Origin: Malaya genurostris | Lineage: Eukaryota; Arthropoda; Insecta; Diptera; Culicidae | Assembly: GCF_030247185.1 (NCBI RefSeq) | Contig: NC_080570.1 | Coordinates: 153,153,641 to 153,217,640 of the forward strand | Direction: 5' to 3' | DNA: 64,000 bases | In this document: one piece after another, positions 48,801 through 61,340 of the stretch | How positions within the stretch are numbered: the first letter of the stretch is position 1 | Layout of the letters: each line of letters begins with the position of its first letter | Position numbers and translations under genes: made by a program | Notes under the pieces: model-generated | Told to the model about the DNA's origin: nothing | Database searches by the model: none | The model's input: the letters and a program-made list of their open reading frames with translations, nothing else

Positions 48801-51800
48801 CGCTCGGATTTCAACACGCTAATCAGCAAAGGACTACAGGCAACAATCCGTTTATGTACTGAAGGCTACAAAATAACTGTTCCGGCTTTGAACCACTACA
48901 AAGGAGTGGAATTGTACCTGAAGCAGACAAAAGCGGAATACTTCACACACGATATTGCCGCCAACAAACCTATGAAGGTTGTACTTCGAAGACTACCCGA
49001 CATGATGGAAGCCGAACTAAAGCAGGCACTGTCGGAGGCTGGACTAAAGCCTATGATGGTGTTTAAAATGAAACGACATAATACGGACAAAAAGTTTAGA
49101 GATCAACTGTACCATCTGGAGAAGGGCTCCATCACCATGAGTCAACTGAAAACGATTAAATCGTTATTCAACATAATCATCGAATGGCAAAAGTATAAAC
49201 CGGTACATCGGGATGTCACACAGTGCATGAACTGTTTGAACTACGGCCATGGAGCGTGGAATTGCCACATGAAAAGTCGGTGCGGGAAATGTGCCGAATC
49301 ACACAATACCAGCGATTGCTTACTAGATGACATCGCTGTAAAATGTGTGAACTGTGATGGCGACCATCCATCTACTAGCAGGGTTCAGGAAAGGAAGATC
49401 CACCATCCACCAATTCACAAGGGTTAACAACGTCATCCAGCAAAACAAATCAGTGTCCAAAACGACTGCCATGGCAACATTGGATATTGAAAAGGCATTC
49501 GATGATGTGTGGCACGATGGCCTGGTGTTTAAACTGCATAGGTATAATTTTCCCATGTATCTTATTCAAATTATCAAAAATTATCTTGCAGATAGAGCAT
49601 TCCAGCTTTCTCTGAATAATGCACTTTCAGAAAGATTTACTATTCCTGCTGGTGTACCCCAGGGAAGTATCCTAGGTCCCATTCTATACAAAATTTTTAC
49701 ATCAGACATCCCACCTCTTCCGGGTGGTGGTGCTCTGTCACAATTCGCTGATGATACTGCCATTCTTTACAAAGGTCGTGTCATTAATGCTCTGAAGAAT
49801 AAACTACAAACAGGTCTGGACGCTTTAACGGAATATTTTACAAGCTGGAAAATTGCTGCATTGATCAGCAAAAACTCAGGTCATCTTGTTTCCATATTCA
49901 AGATCTCCAAAACTTGAGAATTCATCAAACATCAGACGAATGCCGAATACGATTCGGTGATGAGATCATTCAATGGTCCGATGAAGTTATCTATCTAGGA
50001 CTCACCTTCGACAGACATCTGATATTCAGGTCACATGTTGACAAAATCGTTCAAAAATGCAGCATACTTATTAGGTCTCTGTATCCGCTGATTTGTAGAA
50101 CATCTAAACTGTGCCTGAAGAATCAGATGGCTGTCTATAAACAAATCATCTACCCCGCAATTAAATACGCAGTCTCTGTTTGGCCGGGCTGTGCACGAAC
50201 ACACAAAGGCTTCAGCGCATTCAAAGTAAGATCTTAAAGATGATTCTAAATCTACCCCCTTGGACAAGGACTAGTAAAGTACATGAGATGGCCTCCCTGG
50301 ATATACTAGAACAAAAATTCGAACAATACTGCACGAAATTTGAAGAGAGGTGCTTAATCTCTGAAATACAAATAATTCAAAATTTGTACGTATTAGGTTA
50401 GGGATAGTTATAAGTAGGTAGATATTTTATTAATAATTAAAATAAATATTATGATTAAACATTAGTATGTAAAACAAAAGTAACTAAAACACCTATTATT
50501 AATAACGAATCGTATGAACAACAAAGATGAAAGGCCAAAAGGTCAAAACACTTGTACTGTAAAATGTTGATGTAACACACAAAAATAAGATTAATAAACA
50601 GATATTTATGCAAAAAAAAATCCGAAAATCGATCATTTATTCTTGTGCGTTGGATGGAAGCAGACGTCGTGGGAATGATTTAATCAACCAGCAGCTTTGG
50701 AGAGTGCACCTTCTGCGTGGTTGTTGTGGAGTAATTTGCAATGAAAGCAGCCCTTTTGCGTAGTATAAAGCCTCAAACGCTCAGGTCGTGCTCTCATTTG
50801 GACTTCGATCGTCGAGAGCAGCAGTCGCCAGTAATGAGAGCAGACCTTTAGCGTTGTACAAAAATTCAAACGCTCAGGTCGCAGAGCCAGTTTCCCTTCG
50901 AAGATCGATTACTTCATCCTGTTGGTGGTCGTTTGCATTGGAGCAAAATACAACGGCAAATGGACAACAATGTTGAACATAATGCAAAATCAGCCCTTCT
51001 AATGGCTCTAAATGTTATCTACAAGAACTACAAAGATTGCTTCTTTGGCACACGAAAAATTAAAATTAGCAGTGTAGTGCAAATCTAAGATAATTTGATC
51101 AGTTTTTTTTTGCAATTTTCACTGTTCTAAATTTGCAACAGTGTTTAAAATCGTTTATATTCAATCAGTGTTTAATGTCTTATACATCTTTTACAATTTT
51201 GCCATTCTATGATGCCAGAAATTAAATCCGTACAGCATTTTGATAGTATCTTTTACTGAAACATTAAAATCCGAAATGAAATAATCGACATCAAAATTCT
51301 CTAAGGTGTCATTTAGAACCATAATGGGTATTTGATATACTCACATTGTAGGGTAGCTGTGATTTATCCGTCAATGGATCCAATGATTCCGATAAAACTC
51401 CTGAGCAGACATAACGGATATCTTTTCTTTTACCGTTCGGCGATGTACACCTGCGGAAAGCAAACAAACATTCGTCAAACAATTCCATTGACCATAACCG
51501 CAACCATACTCACATCCGACAGAACCAATAGCCATTGCGTTCGAAGTTCCCATCCATACACTTGATGTGATAACCACGACCGCAATTCTCGCACACTTCC
51601 ACATTCTCCGGGGAGCTATGCTGCTTACAAACGACACAAGCCGGTGAATCGTCCGTCTCGTTACAGCTCAATTTCGTCAATTCTCGAAAATCGGACCAAC
51701 ACTCTGTATTGTCGTTGAACCGTACCAAACATTGACTGTTGCCGATGGCAATGATGGTACCCAAATAGAACCGACCATCCTTGTGTTCCACCAGAACGTC

Positions 51801-52433
51801 CTCTTGCAGTTTGAACTCTGTTCTATTTTTCTCCGGCGTCACTGGCAGTTGCCCTAACGAAGACGTTGTCGAATCGGGTTCCAAATCGGTACTGGATCGC
51901 TTCTCGCTGCTGGCCGGTTTTAGTGAATTCGTACCGCCACCTTCCGAACCGGTCATCGGAGTCGGTTCATTGAAATGATTATTAATACAAATGTTAATCC
52001 GATCCAGTACCACGGTGGACCGTTTGTTCGCATCCAAACCGCTGGCCGGTGGCGAACTATTCTGGTGGGATGTCAATATCATTATGGAACTGTTGTTGTT
52101 CATGGTGCTCGAGGGGCTTCCATTTCCGCTGCCTGTCGGCGGATGAATTTGCTGCTGCTGGTGGTGGTTGATCCCGTATGATCCCGTGTGACTACTGTTA
52201 AGGAACTCCTGTATGATAATTTGCTGCTTGGTTTGCCGGTCGCCGGGCTCTTTGTAATGGTACACGTCGGTACCCGGTACAGCGATAGCCGATGCTGCCG
52301 CCGACTTTATCGATAGGACCGCATTGTCGACCATCGCTCCCGGATGCCGGTACAACTGGGATTGTGCTATGGAGGATGCCGAGGACAATGAGTTTGGCAT
52401 TAGAAACTGTTCCCCGTTACTACCGGTGGACAT
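45804..52433 (-). CDS. Pcl: Polycomblike, Tudor-PHD accessory subunit of PRC2
   Basis: Nuclear chromatin protein that recruits or stabilises Polycomb repressive complex 2 and promotes H3K27 trimethylation. Coding exons on -: 52433-51514, 51450-51345, 48056-47688, 47625-47399, 47338-46558 and 46493-45804. All junctions are GT-AG and in phase, giving 1030 aa, close to Drosophila Pcl. After a ~200-residue low-complexity N-terminus come a Tudor domain (~207-256, EDVLVEHKDGRFYLGTIIAI), PHD1 (~266-308, C4HC3, last Cys in exon 2 of the coding series), PHD2 (~361-409, CYCGDDGNW ... QCCRCQQWYH ... FICSIC), the extended-homology region to ~540, Ser/Ala-rich linkers, and the C-terminal chromo-like domain (YFGAAHRILSGEKF ... 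VQYLIEWEG) ending near the stop as in vertebrate MTF2/PHF19. The third intron side (51344-48057) holds a deleted Jockey element. A strong donor (GTAAGT) overlaps the stop codon, so an alternative C-terminus is possible. The start ATG lies 38 bp inside an exon beginning after an acceptor at 52471. Confidence 0.93.
48057..48508. other. Pcl intron left of the Jockey insertion
   Basis: Intron sequence. CAGGCACATATCTTC near 48449 and nearby GACGACG words resemble 58110-58160, hinting at a shared degraded repeat. Nothing else seen. Confidence 0.4.
48609..49378 (+). pseudogene. Jockey ORF1 (gag), truncated by the deletion
   Basis: Starts MGKTRHRSEKDPKDAKRLK and has a PRE_C2HC-like region (MKVVLRRLPDMMEAELKQAL ... 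DQLYHLEKGS) and three knuckle motifs (CMNCLNYGHGAWNC, CGKCAESHNTSDC, CVNCDGDH). The frame is intact to the deletion point, after which about 16 codons are out-of-frame RT sequence. The retained part could still bind RNA if expressed. Confidence 0.85.
49379..50401 (+). pseudogene. Jockey reverse transcriptase, C-terminal half, frameshifted
   Basis: Begins inside RT with GFRKGRSTIHQFTRVNNVI, then TLDIEKAFDDVWHDGL, IPAGVPQGSILGPILYKIF and the intact polymerase motif FADD in LSQFADDTAILY. Frameshifts near 49870-49915 and 50200 break the thumb and C-terminal region, which remains recognisable (VIYLGLTFDRHLIFRSHVDK; LQRIQSKILKMILNLPPW). Confidence 0.88.
50636..51344. other. Pcl intron right of the Jockey insertion
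   Basis: Contains a diverged direct repeat: CAAACGCTCAGGTCGTGCTC near 50771 and CAAACGCTCAGGTCGCAGAG near 50867, each preceded by a GCAGxCCTTT(T)xGCGT block. Otherwise nothing is recognised. Confidence 0.45.
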
Positions 52434-53517
52434 CTCCGCGTGGATTAGGATAGTTGATGCAGACGTACGGCTGTTGGGAAAGCAGAAAAAACGAGAATTA
52501 GTTTTGAAGGAAGTTTACCAGTAAACGATTAATAAGTTTGAATGCTTTCGAGTAGTGCACACAGAAAATGGATTACCGTAATTTGTTTTAATTAACATGA
52601 CTCCACGTATTTATCTTTTAATGCACTGATAAAAAACGAACACACGCTTTTTATTGTATGAAAAATTATGTCAACGTTTACTAGATGAATATCTAAATCT
52701 AAAATCAAAAATTCGAATTCGTTTAAAAAAATCTATTTAACCTTCAATAACATTAAGCAACAAATTTACAATTTTCATTACCCTACAATGTTATGTAAAA
52801 TTCAGAAGGAATCCACTGCCGTTTAATTATTCATCGAATATTGTGAAACGATTCGGTGGATTCCCAGAAGTAGATATGGACTTTTCCGAGAAGAAAACTC
52901 CACTGGCACACTGTGATTGGCACCCACGACGAGCAGAGTTAGCAGCAGCAGCAGCAGCCAAACGACAAGAACGATACGATGTGGATATGCTCGAGCCGAC
53001 GCCTACTGCTACTCCGTTCCACTCGATATTCTACTCTGCTTTGCGTTCACGGTTTATGGGCCGAATTTATTACTAAGGGGAAGGAAAGAGAGTTCAGCAA
53101 AAACGAACGAAGCAAGTGGAAGGAAGTGGAGGCGGGGGCAACATGCTCCAAATGTACACTCTTCTGTACAGCGGAATTTCATTTTTCGAATTTCTTCCTA
53201 TTCCACTTTCTTTCGCTACCGATGGGGTTGTGCTGATTTTGCTCACACGTAAGCTTCATTAACCACAGAGGCACCGGGATTGGATGTAGCGTTTAATTAT
53301 GCAATTTCAGCCACTTTAATCCTAATCATGAATGAAACTCGCGTCGAAAAATTCGATCCATAGTTTTCCTGGGGGAACCCACTCGCATTCATTACTGTTG
53401 GCGCCCGGAATCAAGTTTTCATTTTTTCTTCTCTTTTCTCACGTACCGACAACCAAATTTGAGCGACTCTATCCTTTCAAAACTAACACTTTTCCTGACG
53501 AATTTTGGAGCTCTTAC

Positions 53518-53730
53518 CTTGCGCGAATCGTATTCCCATCTAAAATTTGCAGAATATTTACTAAATTCCACTTCTAATCCTCGGAAAACTACCGTTTTTC
53601 CGAGATTAGTTGAAAATTCCAGCAGCAACAGCGGTTGCCATCTTTTTCCACTGACACTTTTGCTTATGCTGCACTCAGTGGATTGGCAGAACCGCTCAGA
53701 CAAGAAAGAAAGAAGAGGCAACCGAACCAT
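53518..53730 (-). promoter_or_regulatory. Candidate non-coding first exon of Pcl with a small upstream ORF
   Basis: Pcl's start ATG lies in an exon that opens with an acceptor at 52471 (TTTTTTCTGCTTTCCCAACAG), so an upstream exon must exist. On - a good donor (GCAAG|GTAAGAG) ends at 53518, and the ~210 bp before it are fairly GC-balanced, unlike the flanks. It includes AAAAAGATGGCAACCGCTG, which opens an 11-codon upstream ORF closing at TAA. A transcription start around 53700-53730 is a guess. Confidence 0.4.
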
Positions 53731-53773
53731 TCTCGCACGTCAAGCAGCAAAAATGATATCTTTTGAAGGATGA

Positions 53774-56334
53774 AATTTAACGTAGGAAGCGCCACCTATG
53801 ATTGAGTAGCAAGACATAAGGCGGTATTAGAAATTTCTTTTACTAGGCGTCATGCACATATTATGTTACGCGAGTTTCTACTCTTAAGTGAACAATTTGT
53901 ACTCACTATTGCTTATTTAGTTCAAATCTTGGTTGATTTTTCAAATGACCGTATGGGCAAGTGACAATTTCTCTTTGTTCACATTGTGACGTGTTTATTA
54001 TGTATTTCTTGTATTTTACTTTTTGAAAGCTTCGAATATCATTTTATACAGAGTTGATTGATAAATGTGAAAACCGCTTGGTAAATAATAGAAGAGAAAA
54101 TAAACAAAGCGAAACTGTCACTTACTTATACGACCTTTTGAAAAACCAACCGAGAAATGTCAAAAAAGGAGTAATATGGATTTAGAAAACTGAGTAACTT
54201 CTACTCTGTTTTTAAATTGACAATGATTGTGAAGCACTGAATTTGAGTTACTCAGAGTATTTATTTTCGTTGTTTTCCGCTTATTTGACGATTTGAACCT
54301 TTTGTTCCGAGTTTATTAAAAAAAACTGAGAAATCTGGCACTGGCAGGGAATTTGAAAATCTGGTAAAAGATCTGGTTTGTTAGAGCGTCTGTCAAAATG
54401 AGAAAAATGTTTACTTTCTCTTCTATTAAGCAGTGTCTTATATTTATAGAAGATGAAATAAGATACTATTCACCTCTAATCACCCTTCTACAACGGAAAA
54501 TGCATCTATTCGCATCGGAGCGTCGAAATACTTTCAACCAGTGGGTGCAATAATTTTACTTATTAACCGCTTAACGTCCAAGGGAAATATGTTTCCCTTC
54601 TATAAAAATCGTTATATATTCTTCAGTTACTATTATATCGATGTTTTTTTACTGAATGTTAATGAAAACTTATTTCCAAGGCGACAAATGTGTTTCTGAA
54701 CGAATAAGTAAAAAGAACTAGCAATCTTTATTGCACTAAAAAGTTTGTGCAAAATGACGTATAGAAAATAGAACACATAATAAATGTGTTATGTGCAACG
54801 TCCACAAGTACAAGTTTCGTAAAATGCCATAGCTATTTATTTTACTATTCTGATAATTAAAGCAATTATAGTAATAAATTAAATTACGATATAATAAACC
54901 CAACTCTTCCTTTTTTTATTTTTAAGAATCATAGGGAAAAATAATTCCCATGAAATTATAGAAAACTTATGTACCCTGTTATGTTTTTCTGGTAATATTC
55001 TTTTAATTTTCACCCCCAATAGCTAAAATGTTGTCTTGTACTGACATATTTCGTCCTGCACATCTTATGGTCGTGAAAGGGTTCAAGAGGCAAATCACTC
55101 TAAAAAATTTCTGAACTCACACATTTAGCGGCGTTAGAAACGTTTAAGAGAGATTGCGTGAGATTAGCAAGTGTAAGTAAGTTTTGGAAGTAGTGCGCGG
55201 GATTGATAAAATTTACCGTGCATAGTTCAGAGTGATTTTCCTTTTGTTACTAATCCAAAAAAAATTTACCTGTAACTGAAAATGCTCAAAATCTGATCAC
55301 AATTCTATATATTTCACTATTTCCAGTTTGTACCATTATATAAGAGAACAAAGATTCAAACATTGGAGATACTGTTCACATTTGCCGTTTATGTTTTAAT
55401 TGTTGATTAAACAATGCAAAAAAGGCACCCCATAGTAAAGTAAGTCGTATTCACGACAGAAACAATAAAAATGTAACTCAAATATTACATTCAACAGTCG
55501 CGTGATGTATGTTTCGCTGTTCGATCATAGGTAGCGCTCTAGGCGAGAACGACGGGACACTCATAAAATACTTTAATCCGACGATTCGCGGCAAAATGAC
55601 GTATATCAGCTCACATCTCCATTGAGTTACCCGCAGTAGAAATGAAACAAACCCCGGTCATCATATTGAATCCTCTGGCTGCACGAACATAATTTGAAGT
55701 ATTGTCCTCACCAGAGAGGTGAAACCTACAATGTCAGTACATTTTTCACAGAAAGGTGAAACTTGTAAAGCAGTACATTGATAGAAACATAGATAGATAT
55801 TTAATTTCTGATTAAAACAGTTTGGAGTAATCATCAACGACAGCAAGGTAAACCTTTGGGTCAATTACAGTACTGAGAGTAAGTACTGTGATTTGTTATT
55901 GAACGAACAATGGGAAGAAGAAAAAAAAAATAGCTATTCAAGTCCTGACGAACTGCTGGCCCTTCTGCAAGAAATGTTCTCTATACTGGCGTGAACTAAA
56001 CACAAATTCTACCTCATTTTTTGCTAGATATATTTTGTTTTATACTCCACTCTTAGTTTAGATTCTAATGTTTGTATCAAATATGTACATGTACTGTTCT
56101 AAATAAATACTATACATGTAAGTAACTTACCTAGAAATAACAGTAAAAACTTATCTCTACGCTAATATCATTTACTGTCCTAACAGAATACATTTGACAA
56201 TACCAACTGCCTGCAGTCTTTTAGTAAACGTTTTTTTTTCAACGCGAATTTTCCCACAACAAAAAAATTAAGTTCATATTGAAAACTATTGTGTATAGCC
56301 GAAACTGAAAGAGCCAAACGGAAACAAGCTACTC
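53774..56334. other. Intergenic region between Pcl and sim
   Basis: AT-rich, about 2.6 kb. It should contain the Pcl promoter region on the left and the sim 3' UTR on the right. No gene or element end recognised. Confidence 0.45.
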
Positions 56335-59300
56335 CTAATGCACAAACTCATTTTGCGTTACAGGCAGATGATAGTTCTGCGGTTCCACGATCACGCTGGT
56401 GTACTGTGGTCCGTTGTGGTGATGGTGCAGTTGTGAGTGGTGGTGATGGTGATGGCCATTGTTGCCATGTTGGGCATGTTGCTGTTGTTGATTATGATGG
56501 TTGGCTTTAAATTCGTCTAAAAAGCCATTATCATGATGATGACCGTTGTTATTGTTATTGTTGTTGTTGATGTTTTGATTACCGCTACTACTACTATTGG
56601 TGGTACTGGCGGCAGCAGAAGCGGTTGCGACCGTACCGCCTCCAGCCATACCATGCTGATGATGCTGTAGATTATGATTGTTCAGATTGTTGTGGTTACC
56701 GTTCAGGTGTCCATTCGCCGAAACTCCATTGTTGTTGTTGTTGAAACAGTTGATTCCAAAGTGTTGATTCATTTCGTCGTATGATGGCTGCTGCTGTATT
56801 AGAGCTGTATTCGGGATGTAAGTGGCATGAAGGTGAGCTTCGCCATCCGAGCTACTACAGCTGTTGGAACTGGCAGAGAACGGGCGCAGTATGTTGGAAT
56901 TGTCCGTTTGCGGATCGTACGATTGATAAAAGGGGTCGTAATAGGAATCGAGAAACTCGCTAGGCGTGCCTTGCGACATCGACTGGTTCGAGTCCATCAT
57001 GAAGCCAGCAGCCTGACTGCTGTACTGATGTTCGTAGTCCTGGGCATTCTGCTGTGGCTGATGCATACTATTGCCCTGAACCATCTGCTGGAGACTGTTG
57101 TCGTCATCGAAATTGTGCAGCTGCAGGTAGTTGGACATTTCTTTAACCAGTAAAGGGTTATGCGGTGGCAGTATTGGTGTCTGTTGCTGTTGCTGTAGCA
57201 CTCCAGCCGGTACCGGCGGTTGTTGTTGCTGCTGTTGTCCCATTTGTAGCGGGATGTGTTGAGGTGGGGAAATGGGTGTCACTGAAGCCGCTACCGAGGC
57301 GGGTGTAGCGGCCGGTGTTTGAATTTCTGGCTTTGGAATCATTGGTCCCTGAATTTCATTCAGGAGCAGATCACGAGCTTCCTGATCACTGCAAAGATTG
57401 TAAAAAAGGTTGAACGTTAGATAATTTAGATTTACTTTTCATTTTTTTCGCAAAATCAGAGTTGAAAATCTTATATCGTTTTCGTTTTTGAACCTTCACG
57501 CGCCGACTCTGACTCCGAGTAAAACGTACACGTAGAAAAAAAAACAAACTCGCATGGATGCGTGGTGCGACCCGAGAAAATTTTCAGAGCGAAACTACGC
57601 GATTGGAGTCCGATCTAGAGCGAATCCAGGTTGCTAAAACAAACATATCAAAAGTTGTTTGAGCGACTCTGGGTCAGCTCTCGGGCTGTTCTGATCAATA
57701 AACGAAAACGCTATTAGTAATAAGATGTCTTCGTTGCAAGATAAAGCTCTCTCTCTCGTATACAAGTCTGAAAAGCTTTTCCTATTGTACGCAACGTCAA
57801 ATAGATGTTGTTTACAAAATCGGATATAAGAAATTTGATGAACTTCGTTACGAACAGAAGTATAAGCGTCATATAGAAAGCGAATATACACCGTTTCGAA
57901 CAGAAGTATGATTGAAAATTTCGGCATTTTAAAAAGATATTTTGGTTTTGAATTTTAATCCAACCGACACAGGAGAAAACTGCTTTTCTGTTTGGCAACA
58001 ATGGCTTTTTCCGCGGGAATTGTAAAGTGCCCCTTAAGTGAACGCAGGTCCGCAAGCCCGCAGGTCTGCCTCTAGACTTATCATCTTTATTATTTTTAAA
58101 AAACCATCTGCTCGAACCCGCGACGACGGTTTTAAGGTATTCAGGCACATATCGGTTCCGATGTTTAACTGAGCGAGTGTAAAAGGAATCTGAATTCTGA
58201 TCCAACTGAATTCTGAACATAATTCCAGGTTCAGAATTTAGTTCTAGATTACAGGTTTAGTAATTAAAACTATGAATGTGGAACTAAATTCTAATTCTGG
58301 AACCTGAAACTGATTTCTTGACTATATTTTGGAACTGCATTAATTCGAATCCAGAACTCTGATTTAGGATTTCAACTTCAAAATTCTAGAACAAAACTCT
58401 TGATACGAACTTGAGATTTAGATTTGGGAACTAAATGTTAGATCTGAACTCCGAGCATGAATTGTAAGACTGATTTCTGAACCAGAATCGATTTGAAACC
58501 AATCAAATCTCCAACCGTACCTCGAAACGCGATATCAGGGATAATTATTTTATAAGAATAATCTACGAAAGTGAAAATGACAGCTTATTCGTAATAAGTG
58601 TCTGTTTTATCATGCATTGATAAATTTCTAACGAACCGTTGGTTTTTTAAATTCTCTAGGTAGCCGGTTACCGAGAGAGAAATGTGGAGTTATTATTATT
58701 GAGAGCCAATCAGTTCTAAACTGAGGTGCTACTATAAGGATGAAGGAAATTGGAATTTGAACAAATTGGGCTCACCACCATCCAGACAGCTAAAAATATG
58801 CATTAGTGAACTAAATTCAGTAAGTGGAAGTAGCGTGTGAAATAAAAAGAAAAAGAAGTGTATGAAATAAAGAAAACTTGAAACAATAACTAAGCTGCAA
58901 TAATACTTTTAATTAAAACACGCGTATGAATTGAGCTAAATACGAACCACAGCTTCATTTTTTTTTGCCTCCTGATTTCACACGGGTTCTAGACAAATCC
59001 TGCCCGGAGAAAGATAATAGGTGCAATAAATATTCTATTGGACCAGAGCTCCTAAAAAAGGTTTCCGTAGAAAAATTCAAATTTCCGTAGATTTTTTCTT
59101 TGGATCCATATAAAATATCCTCCCAGTTCGTAGATCTACGGAGATATGGCAATGGTTTGACATAACTGCAGAGAAGGCAGCAGACAATAAATAAATATTC
59201 GCTCCAACTCAGTGCATGAGAGTGGCTTGTGTGATGAATAGAGAAGACTCTTGGATAGAAGCTACCGGTTAAGAGACGGCTAGAATTAGAACATGTTTTA

Positions 59301-61340
59301 TTTACGATGTTCCAACTCGGTGATTTACAGTTACTTTCGAACTTCTGATTGGCTTTTAAACACAAAACTCAGAACATCTCAGCGCCTTCTATGTTTTACT
59401 TTATGGACCATGAAAACGATGATGTTAGCAGTTTATCACATAGATCAACATAGCAATCGAGCATCAAATGGCACAATTACGCTAAAATGAAATGTAGAAG
59501 CGCTGCTTGTTTATGTCGTTTTTGCTTTATACCAAACCTAACCCAGTTTCCACCCTAACTGCTGTCAAACCGTTTGTTTGAAGCTAGTTTCGAACCTAGT
59601 TTTAACGTTGTTGAACTGAAAATCGAGTCAGGTTCGAACCTGATTTTTATATCAGGTTTGGCCAAACCCCCGTTGCTAAGTGCGAAATCAACATAGTTTC
59701 GTGAAAAGTGTTTGTTGGATGAAACTTCAGTTTCAGTTTTTTCAAGCGAAAAGTCAAATTGGTAGGAAAATTTTTAATTACTTCACCTTTTTAACGATTT
59801 CCTATAGAAACGGGCAAATTCATTTGAAAAATCATGGTAGAAGTTGAAGAAAAAGTTTTTACTCTGAGGTGGTAGTGTTCATCAAAATTTATTGTGCGAA
59901 AACTAACGTTTATTCAGAATAAAGCATTATACTTGGTTCAATATCATTACGCAGTTACGCAGCCAAGTCACCAATCAAAAACATCATGTTTTGAACCACA
60001 GCGCTATCTGTATGTTGAACTGCCGTTGACTAAAAATGACTTCTCTGAGAGTTGATAAAACGTACTCTTCCAAATGAGAGCCAGTCTTTGATATCTTTCA
60101 CTCTGCGAAGCCGATAGATCAGTTACGAATTACATTAAAGCTAGTATACCCAAATGCATCAGTAGCTGTAATGTTTGTAGTCACAATTGAATCTAAATGT
60201 AAGGCTTTCGAATCGAATTAACATGTTGAAACGGATTCGACAAACCACCCATCCACCCATCGAACGATGATAACATTACTCACCTCAACACATAATTAAC
60301 GCTGACGATGCAATGGGGCCGAGATGAGCGGGTGTTGTGCACGACGGTGGCATACGATTGCACCCAGGTCCAACCGCCACCCTTTGTTAGAAATCGGTAG
60401 TACTTCGTTGTCACTTGTCCCTTGTACATCACTGCGCCAGGGTAGTACGGGAACGTAGGGAAAAAAGAGAAAAAGAGAGAGAGAGAGACAGAGCGTAAGT
60501 GGAAAACCGATCTCAATGTAATTTGATCCGCCCCCTATTTTATCGCTCATTAGCTGGCGCGTTACTGCGCTTGTTTATGGCAAACAGCAGACGCAAAACC
60601 CGAGCCAGACCACTTACATATTTGGTGAGAATATCGCATGTGCAGGATGTCGGACGCATGAATATACTGGTACAGTGTTTTCTCAATCAGATCCTGTGGC
60701 TCGTATCCAGTCAGCTGGGACACCCTGAAAAGCACAAACGAAAAGTAAAAAAAAATCCCATGAGTGTGGGGAGACACAACAATAAGAAAACAACAGAACA
60801 ATGGCCTGGCCTAGCCTAGCCTAGCTAACCGAGCAGCAAATAACGACATCCGATCGGAAAAAGGTAGCTCTCGAAACAAATAAGATTTGACACGTCCCGC
60901 GGATTTGATTGGGCAAACAGAGTAACCGGAGGCATACTGGAGTAAATACAAAAAAAAACGAATCCTTCCGGTCGTTTACTCCTCCGAATCTCGGTAGAAT
61001 TATTTACACTTGCTTTTTCCAGACGGAAACAGTTTTGTATAGTGGCTCTCTTATACACTATCAAATTACTGGCTGCCATTATCTGTTTTTTTTTTGCATT
61101 TATATTTGCATACGTACTAAATGTCGTCACTTACTTGGCGTCGAGGAAGATCAATTTCAGATCCATGCTGGCGCGAAACATGAACATATTCTGATGCAGC
61201 TTGATTTCCGTGATTGCCGATGGGGGCAGTGAATGACCGACCGCCACCAGACCGAGATTCTGGATGCAGCTGTGCCCGTCGCCGTAGGTACTGTCGCCGG
61301 GGTAAATCCGAGCCTTCAGATAACCGGAACAGTGGATGAC
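56335..61340 (-). CDS. sim: Single-minded, bHLH-PAS transcription factor, 3' four exons
   Basis: Nuclear transcription factor; in insects it acts with the ARNT-type partner Tango as master regulator of the CNS midline. Exons on -: 61340-61135, 60724-60618, 60431-60284 and 57388-56335 (stop), with GT-AG junctions in matching phase. They encode the end of PAS-A and PAS-B: HCSGYLKARIYP, LVAVGHSLPPSAITEIKLHQ, VSQLTGYEPQDLIEKTLYQY, KGQVTTKYYRFLTKGGGW, VQSYATVVHN and RSSRPHCIVSVNYVLS, which are Sim/SIM1/SIM2-specific. The ~350-residue C-terminal exon is low-complexity (Gln, Asn, His runs) and ends PQYTSVIVEPQNYHLPVTQN then EFVH, resembling the Drosophila Sim end. The bHLH and PAS-A exons are upstream, beyond 64000. 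Trachealess was considered and excluded: its PAS-B reads GGYIWIQSSATI. Confidence 0.93.
57389..60283. other. sim intron between PAS-B exon and C-terminal exon
   Basis: 2.9-kb intron. 58190-58500 is a TTCTGGA-type degenerate array. 59814-59870 has GGGCAAATTCATTTGAAAAA-TCATGG, shared with the tandem repeat at 62.9-64 kb. No gene inside. Confidence 0.6.

Larger units (their letters stand above)
48509..50622 (+). mobile_element. Internally deleted Jockey-clade retrotransposon in a Pcl intron
   Basis: Flanked by the 13-bp direct repeat CGAAAATCGATCA (48496-48508 and 50623-50635), with AATAAA at 50593 and a short A-tail near 50612-50620. It inserted antisense to Pcl. At 2.1 kb it lacks the end of ORF1, the endonuclease and the first half of the reverse transcriptase: the gag frame runs straight into RT sequence at about 49379. 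Distinct family from the 21.8-26.6 kb element. Confidence 0.9.

Noticed and set aside
56335..61340. Assignment of the bHLH-PAS gene to trachealess or dysfusion
   Set aside because: The PAS-B sequence (KGGGW, VQSYATVVHN, VSQLTGYEPQDL) is the Sim type; the other paralogues differ at these positions.
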